A stretch of 38,326 nucleotides of DNA from Spirochaetota bacterium (lineage in GTDB: Bacteria; Spirochaetota; UBA4802; JAFGJZ01): the NCBI GenBank assembly GCA_023396615.1, contig JAEWVM010000068.1, positions 1-38,326 of the forward strand, read 5' to 3'. The first letter of the stretch is position 1, and the number at the start of each line of letters is the position of its first letter. The position numbers and the translations under genes were made by a program. Of this stretch, positions 6,700 to 14,701 are shown in pieces. The notes beneath the pieces are model-generated. The model was not told the origin of the DNA and ran no database searches. It saw nothing but the letters and a program-made list of their open reading frames with translations.

Positions 6700-8061
6700 G
6701 TGACAATTAAGAATACAGCCGGATCAGGTAATGTTTGCGGATATATAAAATATCTTGCCGCGGACTATAATATTTCAGGCATTACAATGCTCTTTATTAA
6801 ATCGGATTCAAATGCGTTTTCCGGAGTATATTCCGTGAATATTATAGGAGATGCGCTTTATAAATTTGAGTTTGATCCGTCAGTTGAAAAGAATTATTAT
6901 AAGATGCAGAAAGCGAAAAGGGATTTTGATATAGTTCCGGGAAATGATAAAAAAATTCACGATGCCTTTATGTCCGCATTCCATGAAGAAGAAATCGGAA
7001 ACATAAAATCAAAAATTACCAATAAAGACACCGGTGCGGTTGCTTTTGAATTCAGGCGTATAGTGGCAAATGTGCTGAATTCCGATGATATCAAAATTAA
7101 TGCTGAATTTAAAAGCGTATCCGCCTCGGAATTTCTCGAAATTGATGCGATTCATCAGTCTGAAGCCATGACGGTAACTTCCAAAACAGCTGTTTTGCGC
7201 AATTTGTACGGCAACGATAATTCTGCAATCGAACAGATCATCAAGAACGGCATTCAGGATATTTCATATGCACTTGCAACAGATTCAAAGACTTTTGCCG
7301 CGGCAGTTTTTGTAAGCAATCAGAATAAGAAGATGATTGCATCCGCACTGTCGGCGGATTCTCCGGATGTTGCCTCAGTTTCTACAGGAGATTTTTTCGC
7401 GGATTTTTATTCGTCTATCAAAAAAAACGAAGATCCGAAATCCCGTCCATTCGCTTCAGGTGATGTTTCTTCATTGTGCGCGTCTGTAGTTGAGGAATCG
7501 GAAAAAGGTTTTACCGAATGCTTAATTCCCTTTCTGAATAAGTCTGCCGAAGGATGTGTTGTTCGTTTCGGGAAAATTAATTCGATTGTTCTGAATTCTA
7601 TGATACCGCTTTTCAGCGGAAAAAAAAGCGAATCATCTTCCGATGATAAGAATTACCGTAAAACAATTGATGTTTCACTTATTCTTTCACCGACAAAGGG
7701 AAAGAAAATTTCTGAGCTTCTTCCGGGAGATATGATAAATGTCATGCTGGATAAAAACTCGCCTGTAGGAATGAAGTTTATAAATAATCTCGATTTGATG
7801 AAGGATGACGGCACAGTAAGTCCTCTTTCGGCCGAAATATATTCGGTTAAAAGGGATATAAAGAACGGCTTTACTGTCTATGTTAAAATCACAAGGGATT
7901 TATTCGGCAAAACCTATGAGGAAGAAGATATCCGCATAAAGACTGCGGATTCCTTGAGTCATGATGTAAAAACTAATTCACCGCGTTCCTTGCTGATCGG
8001 TATTGCAGCCGGAGCAGCTGTCATAATTATTATAGTTTTGTTTTTGATTTTTGTCATATGA
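6700..8061 (+). CDS. Tail-anchored protein of unknown function
   Basis: This is a 453-residue protein with a large soluble part and one hydrophobic helix at the very end (about 428-453, LLIGIAAGAAVIIIIVLFLIF), so it is a C-terminally anchored membrane protein with its bulk in the cytoplasm. I chose GTG 6700, which has CGAGG nine bases upstream; no better ATG exists nearby. No catalytic motif is recognisable. The segment 325-415 (DVSLILSPTKGKKISELLPGD onward) looks like a compact mixed alpha/beta domain repeated in style but not in sequence. It lies between an HD-GYP phosphodiesterase and a secreted protein, with a 4-base ATGA overlap downstream. A link to c-di-GMP signalling at the membrane is possible but unproven. 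Confidence 0.75.
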   Translation: MTIKNTAGSGNVCGYIKYLAADYNISGITMLFIKSDSNAFSGVYSVNIIGDALYKFEFDPSVEKNYYKMQKAKRDFDIVPGNDKKIHDAFMSAFHEEEIGNIKSKITNKDTGAVAFEFRRIVANVLNSDDIKINAEFKSVSASEFLEIDAIHQSEAMTVTSKTAVLRNLYGNDNSAIEQIIKNGIQDISYALATDSKTFAAAVFVSNQNKKMIASALSADSPDVASVSTGDFFADFYSSIKKNEDPKSRPFASGDVSSLCASVVEESEKGFTECLIPFLNKSAEGCVVRFGKINSIVLNSMIPLFSGKKSESSSDDKNYRKTIDVSLILSPTKGKKISELLPGDMINVMLDKNSPVGMKFINNLDLMKDDGTVSPLSAEIYSVKRDIKNGFTVYVKITRDLFGKTYEEEDIRIKTADSLSHDVKTNSPRSLLIGIAAGAAVIIIIVLFLIFVI

Positions 8062-8540
8062 GAATCAATAAACTATTTATAATATTTTTGTTTGCGGTCT
8101 TTCCGATTTTTCCCCAGCAGAATTCCATGCCGCCGGTTGAAAGATATATAGAAATTGAAAAAAGATATTTTGAATGGAAAGACGGTCTTTTCGGAAGCAG
8201 AAATTACAGAAGGCGCGAACTTCTTTCTTTTTTAAGTTCGGTTTACAAGCTTGATATTGAAACAACTCCTGATTTTGCAGTTGTAAAGGAGAAAACCGGA
8301 ATTGACAAGAGAATAAAAGTCAGATTCGGCTACAAATCAGGTCTTGTAATTGACGCGGAGATCAATGCAGATTTGCTCAAAGATTTTAAAATTGATAAAA
8401 CCGGAGTCATGTGGTTCGGAGGAAAAATCTCCGCCGTTAAAGGCAGACTCCGAAAGTTTTATCTTGCCGATTCTCCGGGTAAGGACGACCTCATTCTTTT
8501 TTTTGATTCTGCAGAAATTATTCTATTTGAACATAAGTAG
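8058..8540 (+). CDS. Secreted (periplasmic) protein of unknown function
   Basis: This 160-residue protein begins with a clear Sec signal, MRINKLFIIFLFAVFPIFPQQ, likely cleaved near residue 19-20, and then is hydrophilic. The mature part has an early helical region (VERYIEIEKRYFEWKDGLFGSRNYRRRELLSF) and later beta strands (KVRFGYKSGLVIDAEINADLL, GVMWFGGKISAVKGR). I do not recognise the family. It overlaps the preceding gene by four bases (ATGA), so the pair is co-translated: one protein on the inner membrane and one in the periplasm. It ends the operon. No strong terminator follows, only a small AGAAAG/CTTTCT hairpin at 8674-8688. Confidence 0.78.
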   Translation: MRINKLFIIFLFAVFPIFPQQNSMPPVERYIEIEKRYFEWKDGLFGSRNYRRRELLSFLSSVYKLDIETTPDFAVVKEKTGIDKRIKVRFGYKSGLVIDAEINADLLKDFKIDKTGVMWFGGKISAVKGRLRKFYLADSPGKDDLILFFDSAEIILFEHK

Positions 8541-8626
8541 ACTGGGTATTTTCCTACACCACATTCCCCGGTTTTAAAATATGAGTATACAGAATTATGA
8601 TCTATTTATTTAGTGCATTTTTTGTT

Positions 8627-8650
8627 TGTCAGAAAAACGCATATCTGACA
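8627..8650. repeat. Inverted repeat in the glmS upstream region
   Basis: TGTCAG (8627-8632) and CTGACA (8645-8650) are perfect inverted half-sites 12 bases apart. They lie about 90 bases before the glmS start and could be an operator or a weak hairpin. Little else in the 200-base gap between 8541 and 8740 is recognisable. Confidence 0.35.
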
Positions 8651-8740
8651 GAAGTGAATGATTTGCGGTTTTTAGAAAGCGCCTTTCTTTAGAATTGGTT
8701 TTTTAGCAGAATATATGGTTATTTGTCCGAAGGGGGATTT

Positions 8741-10579
8741 ATGTGCGGTATTGTCGGATATGTCGGAAATAAAGAAAATAATGAAATAGGTAAGATTCTT
8801 ATAAACGGACTCAAGCGTCTCGAATATAGGGGATATGATTCGAGCGGAATTGCCGTTGTTGACGGATCATTAAAGGTAAGTAAAAAAAAGGGTAAAATAT
8901 CAGAGCTTGAAAGTTTTGTTGATATCAATCAAATGAAGGGATCTGCCGGAATAGCTCATACGAGATGGGCGACTCATGGTGTTCCTTCCGATGTGAATTC
9001 CCACCCTCACACATCATGTGACGGAAAGCTTGCACTGGTTCACAATGGTATTATTGAAAATTATGAAATTCTCCGGAAGAAACTGACTGAATTCGGACAT
9101 GTTTTTAAAACACAAACTGATACTGAAGTCATTGTTCATCTCGTTGATCATTACATGAAAAAGGGAAATGATCTTTTGGAGTCGTTTATTCTTGCTCTGA
9201 AACAGGTGGAAGGAACTTACGGTATTGCGCTTGTATCCGAAGATAATCCCGGAAGAATTCTTGCAGCAAGAAAAGGTTCACCGCTAGTAATAGGTATCGG
9301 TGACGGTGAAATTATGCTTGCATCTGACTGTTCGGCTGTAATCGAGCATACCCGCAAAGTTGTTTATCTTGAAGACGGCGAAATTGTTGATATTAAAAAT
9401 GGAACTTTTGAGACATTTGATATAGAGCGTAATGCGATTGTAAAGAATGTAGAAAAAATAGAATGGGATCTTGTCGGAATTGAGAAAAACGGTTATGAGC
9501 ATTTTATGCTCAAAGAGATTCACGAGCAGGTTGAGACAGTTAAAAACGCTGTCCGCGGCCGTGTTATTATGGATGCGGGAAATTCCAGGCTTGACGGATT
9601 GAATCTTTCTCCTGAGGATATCTCGAAGATCGGAAGAATTATTTTTATAGCATGCGGAACATCATGGCATGCGGGATTAATCGGAGAATATCTTATTGAA
9701 GAATTTGCCCGCATACCGGTTGAAGTCGAATATGCCTCCGAATTCAGATACAGAAGACCTATTCTTTTTAAGGATGATCTTGTTATTGTAATAAGTCAAT
9801 CCGGAGAAACAGCTGATACTCTCGCTGCACTGCGCGAGACCAAATCAAAAGGCATCAGGGTTCTTGGAATAACGAATGTTGTCGGAAGTACTATCGCGAG
9901 AGAAAGTGACGGTGGAGTTTATATTCATGCGGGTCACGAGATAGGAGTTGCTTCGACTAAAGCATTCACTTCGCAGGTTTCTGTTCTGATTCTTCTTACT
10001 CTGCTTTTATCGAGAAGAGGTAATATGACCCGTGAGGAAGGGCAGTGTATTATCCGTGATATTGAAAATCTGCCTCTTTTAATTGAAAAGGTTCTCGAGA
10101 AAAAAGACGCCATAAAAAATATTGCCTGTCAGTATAAAGACGCTAAAAATTTTCTTTATCTCGGACGGGGTATTCAGTTCCCGGTAGCGCTTGAAGGTGC
10201 CCTTAAACTGAAAGAGATTTCGTACATTCATGCGGAGGGATATCCTGCCGCAGAAATGAAACACGGTCCGATTGCCCTGATTGATAATGAGATGCCTGTA
10301 GTGTTTATTGCGCTAAAAGATGAGGTATATCACAAGGTTATTTCCAACATGCAGGAAGTAAAGGCAAGAGGCGGACGCATTATTGCCATTGCGACTGAAG
10401 GCGATGAGGACATTGAAAGGCATGCCGATCATGTGATTTATCTGCCCGAAGTGTCACGTGCGGTTTCGCCGGTTCTTTCGGCAGTTCCGCTTCAGCTTTT
10501 GGCATATTATATCGCCGTTGCCCGCGGATGCGATGTAGATCAGCCGAGAAATCTCGCCAAAAGCGTAACGGTTGAATAA
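8741..10579 (+). CDS. glmS: Glutamine--fructose-6-phosphate aminotransferase (isomerizing)
   Basis: GlmS makes glucosamine-6-phosphate from fructose-6-phosphate and glutamine, feeding peptidoglycan and lipopolysaccharide synthesis. The 612-residue chain starts MCGIVGYVG, so the N-terminal nucleophile Cys2 is in place. The class-II amidotransferase domain (1-235) includes the HTRWATHG and HNGIIENYE motifs. Two SIS sugar-isomerase domains follow, with IACGTSWHAG, ISQSGETADT, and the C-terminal AEMKHGPIALI and QPRNLAKSVTVE tail. I placed the start at ATG 8741 because AGGGGG lies just upstream and the Cys must be second; an in-frame TTG at 8723 would block the active site. It is flanked by its own upstream gap and a new promoter, so it is probably transcribed alone. 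Confidence 0.97.
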   Translation: MCGIVGYVGNKENNEIGKILINGLKRLEYRGYDSSGIAVVDGSLKVSKKKGKISELESFVDINQMKGSAGIAHTRWATHGVPSDVNSHPHTSCDGKLALVHNGIIENYEILRKKLTEFGHVFKTQTDTEVIVHLVDHYMKKGNDLLESFILALKQVEGTYGIALVSEDNPGRILAARKGSPLVIGIGDGEIMLASDCSAVIEHTRKVVYLEDGEIVDIKNGTFETFDIERNAIVKNVEKIEWDLVGIEKNGYEHFMLKEIHEQVETVKNAVRGRVIMDAGNSRLDGLNLSPEDISKIGRIIFIACGTSWHAGLIGEYLIEEFARIPVEVEYASEFRYRRPILFKDDLVIVISQSGETADTLAALRETKSKGIRVLGITNVVGSTIARESDGGVYIHAGHEIGVASTKAFTSQVSVLILLTLLLSRRGNMTREEGQCIIRDIENLPLLIEKVLEKKDAIKNIACQYKDAKNFLYLGRGIQFPVALEGALKLKEISYIHAEGYPAAEMKHGPIALIDNEMPVVFIALKDEVYHKVISNMQEVKARGGRIIAIATEGDEDIERHADHVIYLPEVSRAVSPVLSAVPLQLLAYYIAVARGCDVDQPRNLAKSVTVE

Positions 10580-10603
10580 ATTCATGGAGCCCGTTTTTAT
10601 TTA

Positions 10604-10633
10604 TTGACATTAAGGGCGCGTTTTTGAGACAAT
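10604..10633 (+). promoter_or_regulatory. Promoter of the VOC protein gene
   Basis: TTGACA (10604-10609) is a perfect -35 box, followed 18 bases later by GACAAT (10628-10633). The predicted transcript starts about 20 bases before the gene, just upstream of its GGAGAGG ribosome site. Confidence 0.6.
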
Positions 10634-10660
10634 ATGCGGAGTCATTTTGGAGAGGAAATT

Positions 10661-11014
10661 ATGATAATAGTTGAAGAAATAAATCATATCAGTCTGGCGG
10701 TATCAAACCTTGAAAAGTCTCTTGAGTTTTTCAGAGATGTTTTCTATTTCGATACAGTAGAAAAAAAGGACAAGACTGAAGCTTATCTTATGATAGGCGA
10801 TATCAAGCTTCGCTTGAAAGAAAGCGCAGATGTTAATCCGAATCCGGATTCTTATGTTTCTTTCAACATAGACATGCAGGACTTTGATGATGTTGCTGAT
10901 GAGCTTGAAGAAAAGAAGATTGATTTTCAGGAAATTGAAGACAAGGAAGACGGACCTAAAATAATTTTCTCCGATCCAGACGGCAATAAATTCGCAATAA
11001 GCTACAAAGAATAA
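10661..11014 (+). CDS. VOC (glyoxalase/fosfomycin-resistance-like) superfamily protein
   Basis: This 117-residue protein has the paired beta-alpha-beta-beta-beta layout of the vicinal-oxygen-chelate fold: EINHISLAVSNLEKSLEFFRDVF at the start, FNIDMQDFDDVADELEEK in the second module, and the terminal IIFSDPDGNKFAISY strand. The first-strand His that binds metal is present (INH). The usual Glu in DPDGNxxE is replaced by Ala (DPDGNKFA), and no second-module His/Glu is evident. It may be a binding protein rather than a metal enzyme. I chose ATG 10661 because GGAGAGG precedes it; an earlier in-frame ATG at 10634 overlaps the -10 box. It is followed by an RlmI-like gene 28 bases later. Confidence 0.82.
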   Translation: MIIVEEINHISLAVSNLEKSLEFFRDVFYFDTVEKKDKTEAYLMIGDIKLRLKESADVNPNPDSYVSFNIDMQDFDDVADELEEKKIDFQEIEDKEDGPKIIFSDPDGNKFAISYKE

Positions 11015-11018
11015 TTAC

Positions 11019-11032
11019 GGGGGATTTCCCCC
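11019..11032 (+). promoter_or_regulatory. G5/C5 hairpin before the methyltransferase start
   Basis: GGGGG (11019-11023) pairs with CCCCC (11028-11032) around ATTT. The next gene starts at 11043 with no Shine-Dalgarno directly before it. The only purine-rich ribosome-binding candidate, GGGGGA, is inside this stem, 19 bases upstream. Confidence 0.45.
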
Positions 11033-11042
11033 TTCAATAATA

Positions 11043-11984
11043 ATGAAAACACAAGAACTTGTAAAAAAGGCGTTTGAAAGACGCCTTGGTTTTTTTTCTA
11101 CAGAAGAAACGGTTTTCCGTCTTATTAACGGAGACGGTGACGGATTATATCCGTGTACTGCTGATTATTATGCCGGATTTATACTGATTCAGGATTTTGA
11201 CGGAGACTCGCGTCTTCCTGCTGAACTGCTTAAAATCATTCCTGATGTATGTTCTGAGTATTCACTTCCGGTCAGAGGAATTCTTCTTAAAAACAGGGGA
11301 CGTCTTTCGCAGGGCGACGATATAGAAGCCAAACGAAAGAGTATAATTCTCGATGGAGAATTCCCGGCGGAAGAAATTATTGTAAGGCACATGGGCCTTG
11401 ATATTTCAGTCGATATAATAAATTCTCAGAATACCGGTCTTTTTTTCGATATGCGCTCTGCAAGGATTGAGCTTCTGAAATATTATGCGGATTTCGAGTC
11501 TATGCTTAATCTTTTCAGTTACACCTGCGTCTTTTCTCTTCATGCGCTTAAAAATTCCGTACGTCGTGCTGTTAATGTCGATATCTCTAAACCGGTTCTA
11601 TCCCGCGGAATGCACAATTATGAATTAAACGGTATAAATGTCGATTCGAGGGATTTCGTAAAAGGAAAAAGCTCGGATCTCATCAAGTATTATAAGAAGA
11701 AGGATATTCATTTTTCTTTGTCTATTATTGATCCTCCGACTTTTGCCAGAAGCCAGAAAGGTTCTTTTTCTGCAGAAAGGGATTTGAGTTCTTATCTCCG
11801 CGACTTGTCTCAAATATCAGATTATGTTTTCAGTGCAGTTAATACTCATAAGACGGACATGAAGACTTTTCTTTCGATGCATCCTGATAATTATGAGCTC
11901 GTTTTCTCGGCAAATGAGCCGGTTGATTTTCCATATTCCGAAAATCCTTATTTAAAAACAGCACTTTGGAAAATACGAAAGTAA
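11043..11984 (+). CDS. RlmI-like SAM-dependent rRNA methyltransferase lacking PUA domain
   Basis: The 313 residues match the RlmI/YccW-type class-I methyltransferases that modify C5 of cytosine in 23S rRNA. The signs are the FRLINGDGDGLYPCTADYY segment (family RL..GEGDGLPGL..DRY), NTGLFFDMRSAR, the SAM-binding stretch LNLFSYTCVFSLHAL, the acidic strand end NVDIS, and the motif DPPTFARSQKG. The standard family member is near 390 residues with an N-terminal PUA RNA-binding domain; here the chain begins at the equivalent of about residue 75, so the PUA domain is absent. The Cys in SYTC replaces the usual Gly. Target and activity are therefore uncertain. It is probably transcribed with the VOC gene. 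Confidence 0.8.
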   Translation: MKTQELVKKAFERRLGFFSTEETVFRLINGDGDGLYPCTADYYAGFILIQDFDGDSRLPAELLKIIPDVCSEYSLPVRGILLKNRGRLSQGDDIEAKRKSIILDGEFPAEEIIVRHMGLDISVDIINSQNTGLFFDMRSARIELLKYYADFESMLNLFSYTCVFSLHALKNSVRRAVNVDISKPVLSRGMHNYELNGINVDSRDFVKGKSSDLIKYYKKKDIHFSLSIIDPPTFARSQKGSFSAERDLSSYLRDLSQISDYVFSAVNTHKTDMKTFLSMHPDNYELVFSANEPVDFPYSENPYLKTALWKIRK

Positions 11985-11991
11985 TTTCTTC

Positions 11992-12019
11992 TTGACGCTT
12001 TACTCATTGGAGACATAAC
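11992..12019 (+). promoter_or_regulatory. Promoter of the membrane-protein pair
   Basis: TTGACG (11992-11997) is followed after 16 bases by CATAAC (12014-12019). The arrangement resembles the box pair before the VOC gene. AAGGGGG then precedes the ATG at 12037. Confidence 0.5.
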
Positions 12020-12036
12020 AGAGTCAAGGGGGATGT

Positions 12037-12570
12037 ATGCTGATACTATTTCTTTCGGTGCTTCTTGCTCTACTTGGAATATTACTTGTAGTTATATCCT
12101 TTTCATCGCTTGAAAAAAAGACTTTGTCTATATGTCGTGAAAATGAAGAAGTATTATTTGATGATACGCCCGGTGATCCCGAAACACCTGCTAAAGAAAT
12201 AAATGATGAATCATCTCCGGCGGCATCATTATCTGTAACTCCTGAAGAAAATGTCATACCGAACGTTTCCATTTATGAAGACCGAGACTGTGTCATTAAT
12301 CCTGGAACCGAAAAAGCAATTGAATATTCCGAAATTGGAAAGTATAAGTCGCTTCGCAGACTTGCCTCAGGGGATCTTGTTCTGTCTTCCGCATCACTCA
12401 CTCTGCGTGATGCTAAAAAGCTTTTCAGATATGATCTTCATAAAATTAAAAATATTATTTCTCTTGAGAAATCGGCTCTGATTTATATTGACTCGTTAAC
12501 ATATCCGCTTCTGTTTGTCTGTGATGATTCAGGATTCGCGGCAAAGATAGAATATTTATTAAAAAAGTAA
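12037..12570 (+). CDS. Membrane-anchored protein with possible PH-like domain, unknown function
   Basis: This 177-residue protein has one N-terminal membrane helix (residues 2-22, nearly all Leu/Val/Ile), an acidic, Pro/Ser-rich linker (about 35-90), and a compact C-terminal domain. The last part reads GDLVLSSASLTLRDAKKLFRYDLHKIKNIISLEKSALIYI, which follows the pattern of bacterial PH-like domains, with a Gly turn, alternating hydrophobic strands and a stretch that leads into the final helix. The family call is an inference from pattern. AAGGGGG supports the start. It is seven bases before the next gene, which is also anchored by an N-terminal helix, and both precede the mre cluster. Confidence 0.65.
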   Translation: MLILFLSVLLALLGILLVVISFSSLEKKTLSICRENEEVLFDDTPGDPETPAKEINDESSPAASLSVTPEENVIPNVSIYEDRDCVINPGTEKAIEYSEIGKYKSLRRLASGDLVLSSASLTLRDAKKLFRYDLHKIKNIISLEKSALIYIDSLTYPLLFVCDDSGFAAKIEYLLKK

Positions 12571-12577
12571 GGTTGTC

Positions 12578-13528
12578 ATGTATTATAAGTATCGAACCAA
12601 GAATAAATCCAACAGGATGTTGAAAGTGCTGTTGGTGCTTTTTTTTGTATCCGCGGTTGTGTTTTTCGCGTACAAATACAGAACTCAACTGATGTTCTGG
12701 AAATCGGGTTTCAATAAACTTACGGAAATAGTCTCTGTCAGCGAAAGGGACACTTCTGCTTATGAAAAAAACGGCGGAATTCAATCTGCTCTTCAGAAAG
12801 CCGCTAAGTTCCGCGAGGATGACCCGATGAATCCGGAGGCTTTCATTGTTTCTGCTAAATTGTCATTTATCGTATCGGAATCACTGCTTCCTAGAAAATT
12901 CGGGGCAATGTTCGTAAATTCAAAAAAGGATACGCTTTCTCCTGAAGCGGCTTCGGGATTTATTGCAGCCATTAAATATTTCAGAAAAGCTGAAGCTTTG
13001 GGCGGAAAGAAAGCTCTTGATGATGAATCGAGGATAATGCTCGCAAAAGCCTCATATTATTCGGATTATTATCCGGCAAACCAGATTTTTCTTCTCGTTG
13101 ATTCGATTAATGAACCATTGATGATCAGATATACTGATGACATTTATTTTTACGCGCAGACTCTTGTTGTAAACGGCGCAGTTCAGCGCGGAATGGATTA
13201 TCTCGTGAAAATGAATATGAAAGATTCTTTTTCTAAACTGGTAATTGCAAAATCCTTTGCGGAAGGAAAACAGTTCACAGATGCTATTTCGGCTTACAAA
13301 GAGGTTATTTCTGAAACTTCTGATTCGGAGATAAAAAAGACGGCATCGGTTAATCTCGGTTTGCTTTATTTCTCACAATCACTTTACCGTGAAGCAGTTG
13401 ATATTCTTGAGCCGTTTGTTCTGCCTCAGTCTGAAGATGCTGATTTAAAGGCGGTTATGGAGAAGTTATTCATTGAATTAAAGGATCCGGTAAAAGCAAA
13501 ACTTTACGCAGTGACAGAAAATAAATAA
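12578..13528 (+). CDS. Membrane-anchored TPR-like protein, unknown function
   Basis: The 316-residue protein has a basic N-terminus (MYYKYRTKNKSNR), one membrane helix (about 14-32), and then an all-helical body with spacing typical of tetratricopeptide repeats. These are clearest at NPEAFIVSAKLSFIVSESL, AAIKYFRKAEALGG, KQFTDAISAYKEVI and SLYREAVDILEPFV. Such proteins usually act as scaffolds; partner unknown. Because the helix is near the N-terminus and the flanking residues are strongly positive, the TPR body should face the periplasm. It lies 138 bases before mreB, after the PH-like protein, which makes a role in envelope growth plausible but not shown. Confidence 0.75.
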   Translation: MYYKYRTKNKSNRMLKVLLVLFFVSAVVFFAYKYRTQLMFWKSGFNKLTEIVSVSERDTSAYEKNGGIQSALQKAAKFREDDPMNPEAFIVSAKLSFIVSESLLPRKFGAMFVNSKKDTLSPEAASGFIAAIKYFRKAEALGGKKALDDESRIMLAKASYYSDYYPANQIFLLVDSINEPLMIRYTDDIYFYAQTLVVNGAVQRGMDYLVKMNMKDSFSKLVIAKSFAEGKQFTDAISAYKEVISETSDSEIKKTASVNLGLLYFSQSLYREAVDILEPFVLPQSEDADLKAVMEKLFIELKDPVKAKLYAVTENK

Positions 13529-13562
13529 ATACTGAAATTTTTTTGTAACAAGTCATTATAAC

Positions 13563-13591
13563 TTGACAAAAGCGAAAAGCGAAAATAATAG
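13563..13591 (+). promoter_or_regulatory. mreB promoter region with inverted half-sites
   Basis: A perfect TTGACA (13563-13568) is 17 bases before TAATAG (13586-13591), a weak -10. CAAGT (13549-13553) and ACTTG (13561-13565) form an inverted pair that covers the -35, so a protein binding it could control the elongation cluster. Confidence 0.45.
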
Positions 13592-13666
13592 GTAAGCAAA
13601 AAGAGAGTTTCTGTTTAAATTCGGCATTGATTCTCACGCAAATCATAGAATTCTTTGGGAGCTAAA

Positions 13667-14692
13667 ATGTTTTTCAATTCACTTTACGGTCTTTTCTCAA
13701 ATGATATGGGTATCGATCTTGGTACCGCTAATACGCTTGTTCATGTAAAAGGTCAGGGGATTGTGCTTTCCGAACCGTCGGTTGTAGCCGTTCAGACGAG
13801 TACCGGAAAAGTGAGAGCCGTTGGTCACGAAGCTAAGCGAATGCTTGGAAGAACTCCCGGCGATATAGTTGCGATAAGACCTATGAAAGACGGTGTTATT
13901 GCTGATTTCGAAACTGTTGAAAAAATGATCCGTTATTTTATAAATAAGGTTCATAAGCATAAAGCTCTTGTTAGACCAAGAGTTGTTATCGGTGTTCCTT
14001 CCGGAATAACCGAAGTTGAAAAACGTGCCGTGCGTGAATCTGCTGAACAGGCAGGTGCCCGTGAAATTTACTTAATCGAAGAAGCTCTTGCTTCGGCAAT
14101 AGGCGCCAATATTCCGATTCATGAACCTGCTGGTCATATGATCGTTGACATCGGCGGCGGAACTACAGAAATAGCAGTTATCTCACTCGGGGGAATGGTT
14201 ATTTCCGACTCTTTGCGTATCGCGGGAGATGAGTTTGACGAAGCAATCGTAAAATATATGAGAAATCAGTATAACCTTGTTATCGGAGAAAGAATGGCGG
14301 AGGAAGTGAAATTCCGTCTTGGTAATGTTTTTCCTGAGAAGAAAGTTGATACTATGGAACTCAAAGGACGTGATGCCATATCAGGTCTTCCAAGAACTCT
14401 TGAAATGGATTCTTCGGAAGTCAGAAAAGCTCTCAAAGAGCCTACTGAACAGATTCTTGACGGCATCAAACATGCTCTTGAGAGAACTCCTCCTGAACTT
14501 GCAGCGGATATCGTTGAACGCGGTATTGTAATGAGCGGCGGCGGATCATTGTTAAAAGGTTTGGATAAGTATATAAGCAAAGAAACAGGGGTTCCTGTTA
14601 TCAGAGCTGAGAATCCTTTGACTTGTGTTGTTCTTGGCGCAGGGAAGTTTCTTGACGAGGTTAAGAACCTTTATAAATCGAATTTGAAATAA
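13667..14692 (+). CDS. mreB: Rod-shape actin homologue MreB
   Basis: MreB polymerises on the inner membrane face and directs the moving cell-wall elongation complex. The 341-residue sequence has the actin-fold signatures: GIDLGTANTLV (phosphate 1), MIVDIGGGTTEIAVI (phosphate 2), IEEALASAIGA (connect) and MSGGGSLLKGLDKY (adenosine). The amphipathic start MFFNSLYGLFSND fits a membrane-binding helix. ATG 13667 has GGGAG five bases upstream; an in-frame TTG at 13655 is less likely. It leads the operon mreB-mreC-mreD-mrdA-rodA, with gaps of a few bases or overlaps to each next gene. Confidence 0.97.
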   Translation: MFFNSLYGLFSNDMGIDLGTANTLVHVKGQGIVLSEPSVVAVQTSTGKVRAVGHEAKRMLGRTPGDIVAIRPMKDGVIADFETVEKMIRYFINKVHKHKALVRPRVVIGVPSGITEVEKRAVRESAEQAGAREIYLIEEALASAIGANIPIHEPAGHMIVDIGGGTTEIAVISLGGMVISDSLRIAGDEFDEAIVKYMRNQYNLVIGERMAEEVKFRLGNVFPEKKVDTMELKGRDAISGLPRTLEMDSSEVRKALKEPTEQILDGIKHALERTPPELAADIVERGIVMSGGGSLLKGLDKYISKETGVPVIRAENPLTCVVLGAGKFLDEVKNLYKSNLK

Positions 14693-14701
14693 GGTTTGCC
14701 A

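Noticed and set aside
8660..8740. glmS ribozyme before glmS
   Set aside because: AGCGCC, the start of the ribozyme core, occurs at about 8678-8683, but only about 60 bases follow before the start codon and the long conserved downstream part (about 150 bases) is missing.
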